DNA of 64,000 bases from Arthrobacter sp. PAMC 25486 (GCF_000785535.1 NZ_CP007595.1:1364001-1428000); one strand, 5' to 3'; shown: positions 18,234 to 27,435, numbered from the stretch's first letter. A program made the numbers and translations. The notes: generated from the sequence alone by a model not told the origin.

Positions 18234-19025
18234 TCAGCGCGCCAACCAACCTCCGTCCACGGGCAGAACAACCCCGTGGATGTAATCAGCGGCAGAAGAG
18301 CTCAGGAAGTGCACGGCACCGGCGATGTCTTCGCCGTTAGCCCAGCGTCCGGCTGGAATGCGCACAGAGATCTGTTCGGAGCGCTCGGCATCGCCGAGCA
18401 GAGCCTCGTTCATGTCGGTGGAGACATAGCCGGGTGCGATGGCATTGACGTTGACACCGCGAGCGGCCCACTCGTTGCACATTGACTTCGTGAACTGCGC
18501 GACTGCACCCTTCGCGGCCGCATATGCCGGAACGCGCAACCCGCCCTGAAAGGACAGCAACGAAGCAACGTTGACGATCTTGCCGTCGCCACGCTCTAGC
18601 ATCGGCCGGGCGAAGCCCTGGCACAGCTGGAACACGGCACGACCGTTGATGGCCCACACCTCGTCGAAATCCGTAAGCGGGAAGTCGACGGTGTCGTGAC
18701 GGATCTGCGTGCCTGCGTTGTTGACGAGAATGTCTACCGCACCGAGAGCGAGAGACGCCTCGATCGCCGCCGAAACCGAATCCTCATCACCCAGGTCTAC
18801 GGGGACATGCGTGACGCTGACACCGTTTTCCTCCGCGAGCGCGAGCAACTCGGCCTGAACGGGCTTGCGCTGCAGGGCAATCACGTTTGCCCCGCCCCGG
18901 ATGAAACCCGTCGCGATGGCTTCGCCGATACCTCTGGAGGCCCCCGTGACCGCAGCCGTACGGCCTCTGAAGTCGAAGGGGTTGGGAATACTGTTCAATT
19001 CTGGTGTTGTCATGGCGTTACTCAT
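18234..19025 (-). CDS. Short-chain dehydrogenase/reductase, KduD-like
   Basis: Cytosolic NAD(P)-dependent oxidoreductase of 263 residues, last gene of the TRAP island operon. Cofactor loop TGASRGIG at 27-34, NNAG at 102-105, catalytic Ser155, Tyr168 and Lys172 in SLLSFQGGLRVPAYAAAK. The phrase CNEWAARGVNVNAIAPGYV and the length are close to 2-deoxy-D-gluconate/KduD-type 3-dehydrogenases, so a sugar acid is the probable substrate. Its ATG overlaps the stop of the 2-hydroxyacid dehydrogenase (19022-19025). Exact substrate unknown. Confidence 0.88.
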   Translation of the reverse strand: MSNAMTTPELNSIPNPFDFRGRTAAVTGASRGIGEAIATGFIRGGANVIALQRKPVQAELLALAEENGVSVTHVPVDLGDEDSVSAAIEASLALGAVDILVNNAGTQIRHDTVDFPLTDFDEVWAINGRAVFQLCQGFARPMLERGDGKIVNVASLLSFQGGLRVPAYAAAKGAVAQFTKSMCNEWAARGVNVNAIAPGYVSTDMNEALLGDAERSEQISVRIPAGRWANGEDIAGAVHFLSSSAADYIHGVVLPVDGGWLAR

Positions 19026-19999
19026 CCTTTCACCATCTGATCGAAGAAGGCCGGATTGACAACGTTGGGCACCGGAATGCCTGCGCAGATGTCGGCCACG
19101 TTCTCAATTACGCGACGCTTGAGCTCCTGATAGGACTCCTCGCTGTACCACGCGGCATGCGGGGTCAGTGTGACGTTATCCAGACTCATCAAGTCGGAGT
19201 CTATGGGCAGCGGCTCCTCCTCGAATACGTCCAGCGCCGCACCGCCCAGTCGCCCCTCCTGCAGAGCGCTGACCAGTGCTGCGGTGTCGATCAGAGGCCC
19301 ACGACTCGTGTTGACGACGATCGTGCCCGGCTTCATGCGGGAGATAGCGTCAGTGCCGATGAGGTGGTGCGTCCTCGCTGTGAGCGGGGCGTGCACCGAC
19401 AGGATGTCGGTGCGTTCAAGGAGGTCTTCGAAGGTGACAACCTCGATGCCATCGGCTGTGATCGTGCCGGGTTCAAAGGCAGGATCTGAGCCGATCGCGG
19501 TGAAGCCAACGCCCTTCGCCTTGCGCGCCGTCGCTGCGCCGATGTTTCCCAATCCGACGACGCCAAAGACGCGACCGCGGAGACGGAACAGCGGTTTTGC
19601 AACCTCCAGAGAGTAGTCGCCCCGACGGATACCGCGGTCCAGACGGGCAACTCCGCGAGACGCACTGAGCGCCAACGAGATCGCATGGTCGCTGACCTCT
19701 TCGGTTCCGTAATCCGGGACGTTGGTGATGGCGACACCGTGCTCGGTCGCAGCTTCGAGGTCGATTGTGTCCACCCCGACGCCGTAGCGTCCGACGGCGG
19801 CGAGGCCGGGCAGAGCCTCAAACACGCGACGCGTGATCGGTGCGTACTGCACGATGAGTCCGTCGGCTCCGGCCGCAGCCTGGATGACCTCTTCCTCGGT
19901 CTGGCACTGTGCAACGACCAGGTCGATGCCCCGGCTGGCTGCAACCTGAGTCTCAACGTCTACCGAGTCGTGATCTGTGTCTGTGATGACAATACGCAC
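19022..19999 (-). CDS. D-isomer 2-hydroxyacid dehydrogenase, CtBP-like
   Basis: NAD-dependent 2-hydroxyacid dehydrogenase of 325 residues. The Rossmann loop is GVVGLGNIGAATA, and the catalytic set is visible as Arg in NTSRGPLID, Glu in DVFEEEPL and His in LTPHAAWYSEE. The last motif with Trp-Tyr is typical of the C-terminal-binding-protein-like branch. It starts at a GTG (19999) just after the isomerase stop and overlaps the SDR start, so all three are coupled. It probably interconverts a hydroxy acid and a keto acid in the same catabolic route. Confidence 0.9.
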   Translation of the reverse strand: MRIVITDTDHDSVDVETQVAASRGIDLVVAQCQTEEEVIQAAAGADGLIVQYAPITRRVFEALPGLAAVGRYGVGVDTIDLEAATEHGVAITNVPDYGTEEVSDHAISLALSASRGVARLDRGIRRGDYSLEVAKPLFRLRGRVFGVVGLGNIGAATARKAKGVGFTAIGSDPAFEPGTITADGIEVVTFEDLLERTDILSVHAPLTARTHHLIGTDAISRMKPGTIVVNTSRGPLIDTAALVSALQEGRLGGAALDVFEEEPLPIDSDLMSLDNVTLTPHAAWYSEESYQELKRRVIENVADICAGIPVPNVVNPAFFDQMVKG

Positions 20000-20001
20000 G
20001 C

Positions 20002-20796
20002 TCAGCCCCGCAGATTCTCGAGGATCGGGTCCTCAATAGCGAGGTCGTAGCTGCGGCTCGACGTACGGTGCGCGGCGAGAACCCACAGGTAGGCGTTGAC
20101 CGTTCCAGGCGTCGCGACAGTCGGGTGGTACCCATCCGGCACCTCGACGAAGCTACCGCTGCGCACGGGGTGCGCGACGATCTCGTCCGTCTCGCCACTT
20201 GCTGCGTAACCCAGGTGCAGACCGAAGTGAGGGGTCGGCATGTCGAAGTAGCAGTAGACCTCTTCGAGGTCCTTCTCGTGCTGGTGAGGGGGCCAGCTCG
20301 TCCAGGTGCCCTGGCCACTCCACGTAAGTCCACAAATCAGGCGCGATGCCGGCACCTTCGAAGGTAGCGTGAACATCACCTCGCGACGCGAGGTGCCCTG
20401 ACCGTGAATTTGGTGGACGTCCCCGATGGGGGTCTCGGCGTTCCACGGTGTGAGGACCGGCTCGCCGATCCCTTCGTACTGCGCTCCAGCAACGTAGAAG
20501 ACAGCGTCTTCATCTGCGGTGACGGTGATTGTCTGATCGGCGGGCAGGTAGAAGCCGTCGAAACGGTTCAGTTCGCCGCTCAGAGTCGGATGCCCAGACA
20601 GGGTCACCCGACCGTGGATGAGCACGGGGTGCATCTCCAGTTCACCGGTGGTGATGGTGTGCGACTCGCCAGCGGGCAGGTTGAGCCGGAACACATGGGC
20701 TGCGGTGCACTCGGAGCGATCCGGTGCGATAACTATATGCCAGCCGGGTGTCTCCGGGGATTGCACCTTGCGGCTGGGATTCTTCGTCGACGTCAT
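20002..20796 (-). CDS. 5-deoxy-glucuronate isomerase (IolB)-like cupin
   Basis: KduI/IolB superfamily double cupin of 264 residues. I start at the ATG at 20796 (AAAGGA upstream); an in-frame extension to 21366 is antisense-free open frame over the transporter gene and is not real. The metal-binding core GTWTSWPPHQHEKDLEEVYCY matches the GNWSSYPPHKHD-type motif of IolB, followed by FGLHLGY and VPDGYHPTVATPG. IolB opens 5-deoxy-glucuronate in inositol breakdown, but no iolC, iolD or iolE is here, so a related deoxy-uronic acid may be the true substrate. Confidence 0.82.
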   Translation of the reverse strand: MTSTKNPSRKVQSPETPGWHIVIAPDRSECTAAHVFRLNLPAGESHTITTGELEMHPVLIHGRVTLSGHPTLSGELNRFDGFYLPADQTITVTADEDAVFYVAGAQYEGIGEPVLTPWNAETPIGDVHQIHGQGTSRREVMFTLPSKVPASRLICGLTWSGQGTWTSWPPHQHEKDLEEVYCYFDMPTPHFGLHLGYAASGETDEIVAHPVRSGSFVEVPDGYHPTVATPGTVNAYLWVLAAHRTSSRSYDLAIEDPILENLRG

Positions 20797-20834
20797 GATC
20801 GAGATGTCCTTTCGAGAATGTGAAGAGGGTGGGC

Positions 20835-22118
20835 TTAGCGGATGAGGAAGGTGCTGACGCTGGGGACAAGCACCACGAGAACGAAGATTGCGAGATAGCC
20901 CAGGAAGAACGGCATCTGATTCTTGACGATCACACCGGGTTTGAGGTTCGTGACCGACTGCGCTGCGAAGATACTTACAGCCACAGGCGGCGTCATTGTC
21001 CCGACGACGTTGGCGATCGAGACGACCATTCCGAAGTGGATGACGTCGATGCCCAGGGCGCTGGCGATCGGCCACAGGATCGGAACCATAAGAACCGCGG
21101 TCGCAATGCCCTCGATGAAGATGCCCATGACGAGCAGCAGAATCGCAACGATGATCAGGAACATCATCGGGCTGAGATTCATCGAAATGATGCCATTGAC
21201 CAGCGAGGCCGATGTACCTGAGTAGGCGAAGAGCCAGGAGAACGCGGTCGACGCAGCCAGGATGAACAGGATCATGGCACTGCTCTTTGCAGAGCTGATG
21301 AAGATCGGGCCAAGTTCCTTGAAGCTGACCTGACGGTAAACGAACAGGCTCACAATCAGCGACCACACCACAGCGAGGACGGCGGATTCCGTTGGTGTCA
21401 CAAGACCGGAGTAAATACCACCCAAGATGATAACGGGTAGAAGAAGTGCGGGGATGGCAGTGAGGAACGACTTGCGGAACTTAGCTGCGGAAAACTTCTG
21501 GTCGCTCTTGGGCCACTTTTCCTTTTTGGCGTACAACGCAACCAGGATCATCAGAACGACCAGGATCATCAGGCCGATGACCATACCCGACTTGAACATG
21601 TTGCCGACCGAAGCACCGGTCATCGTTGCGTACACGATCATGATGATGCTCGGCGGGAGAATCGGGCCGAGACCACCGGAGACGACCAGCAGGGATGCGA
21701 CGCGCCCTTTCGGGTAGCCGAGTTTGACCATGTCCGGGTACAGCATCATGCCGATGGCGATGACAGTAGCGGGAGCAGAGCCGGACAGCGCCGCGAAGAA
21801 ACCGCTGGCAAGCACAAGCGCATAGCCCATGCCGCCTCGAACGCCACCGATGAGTGAGTTAGCGAACTCAACCAGTCTGCTCGAGATCCCACCCTTGGTC
21901 ATGATGTTTCCCGCCAGGATGAAGAACGGAATAGCCATGATGGCGGAGCTTTCGAGCCCGCCGTACATGCGTTGTGCAATCACCTCGAAGCCGAGTTCGA
22001 TCGTGGGGTCGAATATCAGCACTGCCACGACGGCACCCGCGAGGGCAAATGAAATCGGCACGCTGAGGAAAAGCAGCACCAAGAAAACCGACAGCATAAT
22101 GAGCGCGGTGATAGTCAT
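20835..22118 (-). CDS. dctM: TRAP transporter large permease, DctM type
   Basis: Twelve-helix membrane subunit of a Na+-coupled TRAP importer, 427 residues, typical length. Family features include IPFFILAGNIMTKGGISSRLVEFANSLIGG, the GSAPATVIAIG loop and FYSGLVTPTE-type GGIYSGLVTPTESAVLAVV. Its ATG overlaps the DctQ stop (22115-22118). It lies between DctQ and the IolB-like gene in one operon, so the imported substrate is probably the sugar acid degraded by the downstream enzymes. Confidence 0.94.
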   Translation of the reverse strand: MTITALIMLSVFLVLLFLSVPISFALAGAVVAVLIFDPTIELGFEVIAQRMYGGLESSAIMAIPFFILAGNIMTKGGISSRLVEFANSLIGGVRGGMGYALVLASGFFAALSGSAPATVIAIGMMLYPDMVKLGYPKGRVASLLVVSGGLGPILPPSIIMIVYATMTGASVGNMFKSGMVIGLMILVVLMILVALYAKKEKWPKSDQKFSAAKFRKSFLTAIPALLLPVIILGGIYSGLVTPTESAVLAVVWSLIVSLFVYRQVSFKELGPIFISSAKSSAMILFILAASTAFSWLFAYSGTSASLVNGIISMNLSPMMFLIIVAILLLVMGIFIEGIATAVLMVPILWPIASALGIDVIHFGMVVSIANVVGTMTPPVAVSIFAAQSVTNLKPGVIVKNQMPFFLGYLAIFVLVVLVPSVSTFLIR

Positions 22119-22762
22119 CGGGACTCCTTCTGGGTGGGTGCGTCGCCGTCAACGATCGGGGTGGCTACCGTCTTGGCGGTCTCTTCCGCAAGCAACTCCT
22201 GGACTTCGTCCCGCTCTGCCTCGACGGTCTTTGCGAGAGCAGCATCGTTGGTAACGAAAGCCTTTACGAGGATGATCAGATAAGCGATTTGGACAACGAC
22301 GATGATGAGGAATGACAGCAGGAAGGCGACGTAGGGCAGCCACATGGGAGCGCCGAGGGCGGGCGAAGTCTGCCCGGTCTGGATCTGGCGCACGACCATA
22401 CTTGCGGATGCGTACAGCATCACTGCAGAGAAAAGCACGACGACCAATTTCGCGATGACTTTAAGGCCCAGACGGGCCCGGCCACTGAATTTGTCAACGA
22501 CGCCGGAGATCGCAACCTGGCTACCGTCGCGGAGCCCAGCTTCGGTGCCGAGGAGAACCATGTAGATCATGCTGAACGTGGCGATCTCGCCGAGCCACGG
22601 CATGGATGAGTGGATAAAGTTTCGGTTGAGGATCCCCAGGAAGAGCGCGGCCACCATGATCGCGAACGTTGCGATCATGATGAAGTTCTCTCCGCGCTGG
22701 AGCACCTTGCGTGTAGCACTCAACACGTCAGGCCTTTCTGGCTGGAGTGGATTCTTGATCAT
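22115..22762 (-). CDS. dctQ: TRAP transporter small permease, DctQ type
   Basis: Four-helix small membrane subunit of 215 residues that bridges the binding protein and DctM. The DctQ pattern is seen in RNFIHSSMPWLGEIATFSMIYMVLLGTEAGLRDGSQVAI. The C-terminal 45 residues are an acidic and basic cytoplasmic tail (EAERDEVQELLAEETAKT), longer than usual. The start overlaps the DctP stop (ATGA, 22759-22762). Confidence 0.92.
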   Translation of the reverse strand: MIKNPLQPERPDVLSATRKVLQRGENFIMIATFAIMVAALFLGILNRNFIHSSMPWLGEIATFSMIYMVLLGTEAGLRDGSQVAISGVVDKFSGRARLGLKVIAKLVVVLFSAVMLYASASMVVRQIQTGQTSPALGAPMWLPYVAFLLSFLIIVVVQIAYLIILVKAFVTNDAALAKTVEAERDEVQELLAEETAKTVATPIVDGDAPTQKESR

Positions 22763-23763
22763 TTGTTTGTACGAGCCTTGTCAATCGCTGCGGTCCACTT
22801 GGGATCGAAGGTGAAGCCTCGTTCTTCGGAGGTCGCTTCGTAAGCTGCGACGAGTGAAGTGCGGTCAGTCTCATGGAACTCAACACCTTCGGCTTGGAGG
22901 CTAACGGCCGCGGTCTCGTTGGCTTCAGCGAGATATCCGCGCTGTGCCTCCGCACCACGACGAACGGCGTCTTGGAACACCGGCTGCAGATCTGTGGGGA
23001 TCTTGTTCCAGGCTTTATCTGACATCGCGATGAGGATGTAGACGAAGGCGTGTTCGGTGGTGGTGTGGTGTCTGGTCACCTCGAATAGGCGGCTCGCCAG
23101 CATGTTGGCGGTGGCGTTCTCTGCGGCATCGATTGTGCCCTGCTGCAGTGCCGTGAACTGGTCACCGGCAGGCAACGCCTCGGGCTGTGCCCCGAAGGCA
23201 TCGAAGGCGGCCATGTGGTACTTGTTCTGCATGGTGCGGATCGTGACACCGTTGAAGTCAGAGATCTCGGTGATCGGCTTCGTGGAGAACACGTTGCGGA
23301 AGCCTGATTCCATGTATCCGAGAATGTGGAGACCCTTCTCGCTGGCCGCGGTCTCGATCAGTTCTCCGACTTCGCCGTCAACAGCGGCGTGCGCCTGCTC
23401 GGCATTGTCGAAGAGGAACGGCTGGTCGAGCGCAGACATCTCTGGGATCCAGTTTGTGAAGATTGGGTTGGCCGCGGTGGCGATGTCAAGATCGCCGTTC
23501 ATGGCCATTTCGAGCGTTCCACGCTCATCGCCCAGCCCGCCGCCTGCGACCACGTTGATCTGGATGCGCCCGTCTGTGGCCTTTTCAACTTCTTCCGCGA
23601 TCGTGGCCGCGCCCTGGTAGTAGTTCGAGCTCTTGTTGTCTGTCATCGAGAGCTGGAACTTGATGACGTCATCGGAGGATCCGTCTCCACCGTTTGCAGA
23701 GCAAGCCGCCAAGGAGAACGGCACCATAACGGCTACGAGCGCCGCAAGGACTTTCTTGTTCAT
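22759..23763 (-). CDS. dctP: TRAP transporter substrate-binding lipoprotein, DctP type
   Basis: Extracellular solute-binding subunit of 334 residues, first gene of the operon. The ATG at 23763 follows GGAAGG; codons further upstream in frame are rejected since the signal peptide starts here (MNKKVLAALVAVMVPFSLAAC). The lipobox LAAC indicates a lipid anchor. DctP motifs include GERGTLEMAMNGDLDIA-like GDERGTLEMAMNGD, ITEISDFNGVTIRTMQNK and the Arg in this last segment that binds a carboxylate in characterised members. This supports an organic or sugar acid substrate. Confidence 0.93.
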   Translation of the reverse strand: MNKKVLAALVAVMVPFSLAACSANGGDGSSDDVIKFQLSMTDNKSSNYYQGAATIAEEVEKATDGRIQINVVAGGGLGDERGTLEMAMNGDLDIATAANPIFTNWIPEMSALDQPFLFDNAEQAHAAVDGEVGELIETAASEKGLHILGYMESGFRNVFSTKPITEISDFNGVTIRTMQNKYHMAAFDAFGAQPEALPAGDQFTALQQGTIDAAENATANMLASRLFEVTRHHTTTEHAFVYILIAMSDKAWNKIPTDLQPVFQDAVRRGAEAQRGYLAEANETAAVSLQAEGVEFHETDRTSLVAAYEATSEERGFTFDPKWTAAIDKARTNK

Positions 23764-23983
23764 CTTTGAACCTTCCTGGGAATCAGCGGGCGGCCCCGGG
23801 GCGCCGCTGCCCTTCACCCCGATATGTCGGGGGGATCTATAGTGTCACCGGCACCGAGAGTGCCTTCAGATGATCTTAGACACGTTTAGTCATCCGAAGC
23901 AAGTACTTAAGATTACGAAGTACGTTCAACGTGTGAACATGGCAGACTTAGGTTGAAGTTTCATCTCGGATAAGGGGAGGGCA
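23764..23983. promoter_or_regulatory. Divergent promoter region of the TRAP operon and its GntR gene
   Basis: AT-rich stretch between divergent genes. Imperfect dyads such as CTTAGACACGTTTAGTC (about 23875-23891) and GTACTTAAGATTACGAAGTAC (about 23905-23925) are candidate operators. GGGGAGGG lies a few bases before the GntR ATG. Which dyad is bound is not decidable by reading. Confidence 0.4.
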
Positions 23984-24697
23984 ATGAAGAGCTCCGGACA
24001 GGGGCCCAGCGAGGGTCCACTGCACCACAGCATCTCGCAGGAGCTCGGCATCGAAATCATCGAGGGCGTCTGGGACACCGATCGTGTAGCAACACTCGAA
24101 GAAATCCAGCACAGGTTCGAGGTATCGCGCACTGTGGCCCGCGAAGTCACCCGTACGCTCGAATCGATGGGCCTCATCACCTCTCGACGAAGCATCGGCA
24201 TAAGCCCCCAGCCGATTGACGCGTGGAAGGTACTCGACGTCAACCTCATCAATTGGCGACTTAAATCAAATCGCGCAGGTGAGCAGCTCGATTCCCTCAC
24301 CCAACTACGAATGGTCGTAGAACCAGCAGCCGCGCTGGGGATGGCGAAGAATGAGTCGGTCCATGTACGCGCCGGCCTCCTCCCCATCGCTGCTGAAATG
24401 CGCCGCACCGGTGAGAGCGGCAACCTTGAGGAATATCTCGAGCACGACATCGAATTCCACCGACTGATTTTACGTTCTTCAGGCAACGAGCTCTTCGCCG
24501 CGCTGGCCGATCTAGTGGCTGCTGTACTGCGGGGCCGCACCGAGGCCGGGCTGATGCCAGACCGGCCAGCGGAGATCTCCATTGCTGCCCACGAGGATGT
24601 CGCGCAAGAGATCTTCCAAGGAAATGTAATTGGTGCGGGCCTGGCCATGGAGCGGGTTATCCAGGAAGTCCGCGGCGCCATCGGCTCTACGGAATGA
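23984..24697 (+). CDS. GntR family transcriptional regulator, FadR/FCD subfamily
   Basis: DNA-binding regulator of 237 residues, divergent from the TRAP operon and probably its repressor. Winged helix at about 12-75 (LEEIQHRFEVSRTVAREVTRTLESMGLI). FCD ligand domain with LRMVVEPAAALGMA, EHDIEFHRLILRSSGNELF (Asp and His metal ligands) and AAHEDVAQEIFQGN. Strong ribosome site GGGGAGGGCA before the ATG at 23984. It is unrelated in detail to the GntR protein at 8262-8981. Confidence 0.92.
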   Translation: MKSSGQGPSEGPLHHSISQELGIEIIEGVWDTDRVATLEEIQHRFEVSRTVAREVTRTLESMGLITSRRSIGISPQPIDAWKVLDVNLINWRLKSNRAGEQLDSLTQLRMVVEPAAALGMAKNESVHVRAGLLPIAAEMRRTGESGNLEEYLEHDIEFHRLILRSSGNELFAALADLVAAVLRGRTEAGLMPDRPAEISIAAHEDVAQEIFQGNVIGAGLAMERVIQEVRGAIGSTE

Positions 24698-24919
24698 CTG
24701 CTCTGCCGACACGAGCGAGATCCCGAATGGCCGTCTGAAAACATAGCTTCGGATGCGCTAATGTCCGGGAATCCAGATATTGATGGGCGTGGCCGACACG
24801 GCTCGGCGCATCGAGCTCACGCTCCACCAACCCTGATTCGTCCTCTATGCCGGATCCGGCCGACGCTCGTCATCGAGGGGCGCGGTCGGCCAATCCAGTG
24901 GGTTCTTGGTATCTGGCAT

Positions 24920-24948
24920 GCCCCCGGCGAGCACAGCTGGGCTTTTTT
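24920..24948 (+). terminator. Possible rho-independent terminator downstream of the GntR gene
   Basis: GCCCCCGGCGAGCACAGCTGGGC folds as a weak GC stem and is followed by TTTTTT. It lies about 220 bases past the GntR stop, so the 3' untranslated region would be long. Confidence 0.4.
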
Positions 24949-25217
24949 CGTTTTTGACCGGATGTGGCGTTTCGGCCAGGCTCAGTTCACGCTCGACCCT
25001 CATCATTCACCGATGAGCGCGCTCACCCGTTCGTCGCGCAGTCCAGCAACGGCCGTGTCGCCGAACCCCAGCCCTCCAACGAGTACTGAAAGTTGACCGC
25101 CCCACCCAAGGCATCAGCATGAGTCGCTGTGGCAAAGTGCCTTCGTTTATGCGATTGGCAGGGTCGCACCACGGCGCATGCCAGAGGTTGAGTAGCGTCA
25201 CTTACCCACCCTGTGAA

Positions 25218-25299
25218 AGCACGACGGCGGCACCCGGGTATGTCCGGCACCGGCACCAAAGGTGGGCCGCAAGAGCGGGACGAGTGCCGCCGTCGTGCT
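25218..25299. repeat. Inverted repeat with 16-base perfect arms
   Basis: AGCACGACGGCGGCAC (25218-25233) is the exact reverse complement of 25284-25299, with a 50-base spacer. The first 12 bases of the arm also start the ilvC-proximal palindrome at 40085. Confidence 0.75.
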
Positions 25300-25324
25300 T
25301 CACCGGAACCTCCTTAACGAAACA

Positions 25325-25390
25325 CTGACCCGCAGAAGACGGCGACAATCACGAAAAAATCGCGAATTCTCGCCGTTGTCTGCGGGTCAG
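25325..25390. terminator. Long hairpin downstream of serA
   Basis: Arms of about 23 bases beginning CTGACCCGCAGA pair with two mismatches around an AT-rich centre containing AAAAAAT. It ends 11 bases from the serA stop codon and probably terminates serA. Confidence 0.6.
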
Positions 25391-25401
25391 ATTGGAAAAG
25401 G

Positions 25402-26997
25402 TTAGTCCTCCAGGTCGACCTCGCGGGCCATGGAGGCGCCGATCTCGGTCTTGAGGGATTCCAGCAGTGCCTGCGGGACGGAGCTGTCCACCGTGATGAG
25501 GGCCAGGGCCTGGCCGCCTTCGGTGTGGCGGGCGACCTGCATGCCGGCGATGTTGACGCCGTTCTCGCCGAGGAGGCGGCCGAGGGTGCCGACGACGCCG
25601 GGGCGGTCCGCGTAGGAGATGACCAGGAGGTGATCGCTCATGGGGATTTCCAGCTCGTAGCCGTTGACGGCGACGATCTTCTGGATCTGCTTCGGGCCGG
25701 TCAGGGTGCCGGAGACGGAGATCTGTGAATCGTCGGACAGGGCGCCGCGGATGGTCAGCACGTTGCGGTAATCGGCCGATTCCAGTGTGGTGATCAGGTT
25801 CGTCTTGATGCCGCGCTGCTCGGCCAAAACCGGTGCGTTGACGTAGGAAACCTGTTCGGAGACGACGTCCTTGAAGACGCCCTTGAGTGCGGAGAGTTCC
25901 AGCGCCTTGACGTCGAGGGCGGCAATTTCGCCGGCAATTTCAACGTCGATCTGCGTGACGGAGGCGTGGGTCAGCGCGGTGAAGATGCGGCCCAGCTTCT
26001 CGATCAGCGGGATGCCGGGACGGACTTCTGCGGCAATGACGCCGCCGGCGACGTTCACGGCGTCGGGAACGAGCTCGCCGGCCAGTGCCAGGCGCACGGA
26101 CTTGGCGACGGAGACGCCAGCCTTTTCCTGGGCCTCGTCGGTGGAGGCACCCAGGTGCGGGGTGGCAATGACGTTGTCGAGTTCCAGGAAGTCGACGTCG
26201 GTGGCCGGCTCCTTGACGAACACGTCGATGCCGGCGCCGGCGATTTCGCCGTTGCGCAGGGCGATGTTCAGGGCTGCTTCGTCGATGAGGCCGCCGCGGG
26301 CCACGTTGATGACGTAGGCGCTCTTCTTCATCTTCTTGAACGCTTCGGTGCCGATCATGCCCAGGGTCTCGGGGGTGCGCGGCATGTGGATCGTGATGAA
26401 GTCGGACTGCTCCAGCAGCTCATCCAGGGAGAGCAGCTGGACGCCGAGGCTGGCGGCGCGGGCCGAGGTGACGTAGGGGTCGTACGCAACGACCTCCATG
26501 CCGAAGGCCTTGGCGCGCTCGGTGATCAGGGCGCCGATGCGGCCCAGGCCGATGATGCCCAGCTTCTTTTCCAGCAGCTCGGTGCCGGTGTACTTGGAGC
26601 GCTTCCATTCGCCGTTCTTCAGGGCGGTGCTGGCGGCCGGAATGTGGCGGGCCAGGGACAGGATGTGTCCGATGGTCAGCTCGGCGGCGGAGACGATGTT
26701 GGAGGTCGGCGCGTTCACAACCATGACGCCGGCCTGGGTTGCGGCCTTGATGTCAACATTGTCCAGCCCCACGCCGGCACGAGCGATGACCTTCAAGTTC
26801 TTGGCCGCGGCGATAGCCTCGGCGTCCACGAGAGTTGCGGAGCGAACCAGGATCGCGTCAACGTCAACAATGGCGGAAAGCAGCTGGGATCGGTCCGCGC
26901 CGTCGGTGTGACGGATCTCAAAATCGGGGCCCAAGGCCTCGATCGTAGCGGGCGAAAGTTCCTCAGCGAGGAGTACTACGGGTTTGGTGGCGCTCAC
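25402..26997 (-). CDS. serA: D-3-phosphoglycerate dehydrogenase
   Basis: First step of serine synthesis, oxidising 3-phosphoglycerate with NAD. 531 residues is the long type 1 form. The NAD loop is IGLGRIGALITERA, followed by catalytic Arg in NVARGGLIDEAAL, Glu in DVFVKEPATD and His in ATPHLGASTDEAQ. An ASB domain (about 320-450) and a C-terminal ACT domain (HLLVISYADRPGVVGTLGRLLGENGVNIAGMQV) give serine feedback control. Start GTG 26997 with AGAGG nine bases before it. In related genomes serA lies next to ilvC and leuB; here about 13 kb of fucoside genes separate it from ilvC. Confidence 0.96.
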   Translation of the reverse strand: MSATKPVVLLAEELSPATIEALGPDFEIRHTDGADRSQLLSAIVDVDAILVRSATLVDAEAIAAAKNLKVIARAGVGLDNVDIKAATQAGVMVVNAPTSNIVSAAELTIGHILSLARHIPAASTALKNGEWKRSKYTGTELLEKKLGIIGLGRIGALITERAKAFGMEVVAYDPYVTSARAASLGVQLLSLDELLEQSDFITIHMPRTPETLGMIGTEAFKKMKKSAYVINVARGGLIDEAALNIALRNGEIAGAGIDVFVKEPATDVDFLELDNVIATPHLGASTDEAQEKAGVSVAKSVRLALAGELVPDAVNVAGGVIAAEVRPGIPLIEKLGRIFTALTHASVTQIDVEIAGEIAALDVKALELSALKGVFKDVVSEQVSYVNAPVLAEQRGIKTNLITTLESADYRNVLTIRGALSDDSQISVSGTLTGPKQIQKIVAVNGYELEIPMSDHLLVISYADRPGVVGTLGRLLGENGVNIAGMQVARHTEGGQALALITVDSSVPQALLESLKTEIGASMAREVDLED

Positions 26998-27294
26998 CTG
27001 GTGACCTCTTTAGTTCTCGGTTGTGTTCTGGTGGGGATTTTGGTGAATGGTTTCTATGCTGCAATTTCGCCAGCATAAACCGCTCCCCAGTTTATGGGAG
27101 ACCGGCTTGGGCGCCGTAACAATCGGCGGAATCCGCGACGTAAGCGATATAAATCACACGCCTGCGCACCCTTTTGTCCAGCCCTCGGTCACACTGGCTT
27201 GGCGGGCCACTTTCCGAAGGACGCACGACGGCGTCTGCCGGACCATGTGGGACCGGCAACAACGACGCGACAAGCGCCTGGAACCCACAAAAAT

Positions 27295-27352
27295 GCGGGT
27301 GGTTGCGGTTAAAGCGAGTGTTCCACCACCGGCTTTAACCGCAACCACCCGC
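27295..27352. repeat. Palindrome with 21-base perfect arms
   Basis: The arm 27295-27315 (GCGGGTGGTTGCGGTTAAAG plus C) is exactly complementary to 27332-27352, with a 16-base loop. It is unrelated in sequence to its neighbour at 27381. No T run follows on either side. Confidence 0.8.
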
Positions 27353-27380
27353 CGTTCTGGTGCCCACCCGAAGAATGCTG

Positions 27381-27435
27381 CGCTCCCGCCTTCGGAGCCC
27401 GGGATTCCGGGCTCCGAGGGCGGGAGCGGTGTCAG
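27381..27435. repeat. Palindrome, family with copies at 39890 and 47453
   Basis: Arms of about 22 bases (CGCTCCCGCCTTCGGAGCCC) pair with one mismatch around GATTC. The right half CCGGGCTCCGAGGGCGGGAG followed by CGGTGTC matches the right halves of the elements at 39926-39947 and 47484-47510. It ends 20 bases before cutC, so it may stop the long fucoside operon. Confidence 0.75.

Larger units (their letters stand above)
24698..25401. other. Intergenic region with hairpins, no gene seen
   Basis: Seven hundred bases between the GntR gene and serA (convergent). I find no gene; the frame at 24761-25096 has no ribosome site and low-complexity translation. It contains a probable terminator (24920-24948) and two long inverted repeats (25218-25299 and 25325-25390), listed separately. 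Confidence 0.5.

Noticed and set aside
17796..18485. Plus-strand frame of 229 codons in the gap after metG
   Set aside because: Second half is antisense to the SDR gene and no domain or ribosome site is visible; at best a fragment.
20797..21366. Long in-frame extension upstream of the IolB-like gene
   Set aside because: It lies wholly over dctM on the same strand in another frame, and family homology starts only after the ATG at 20796.
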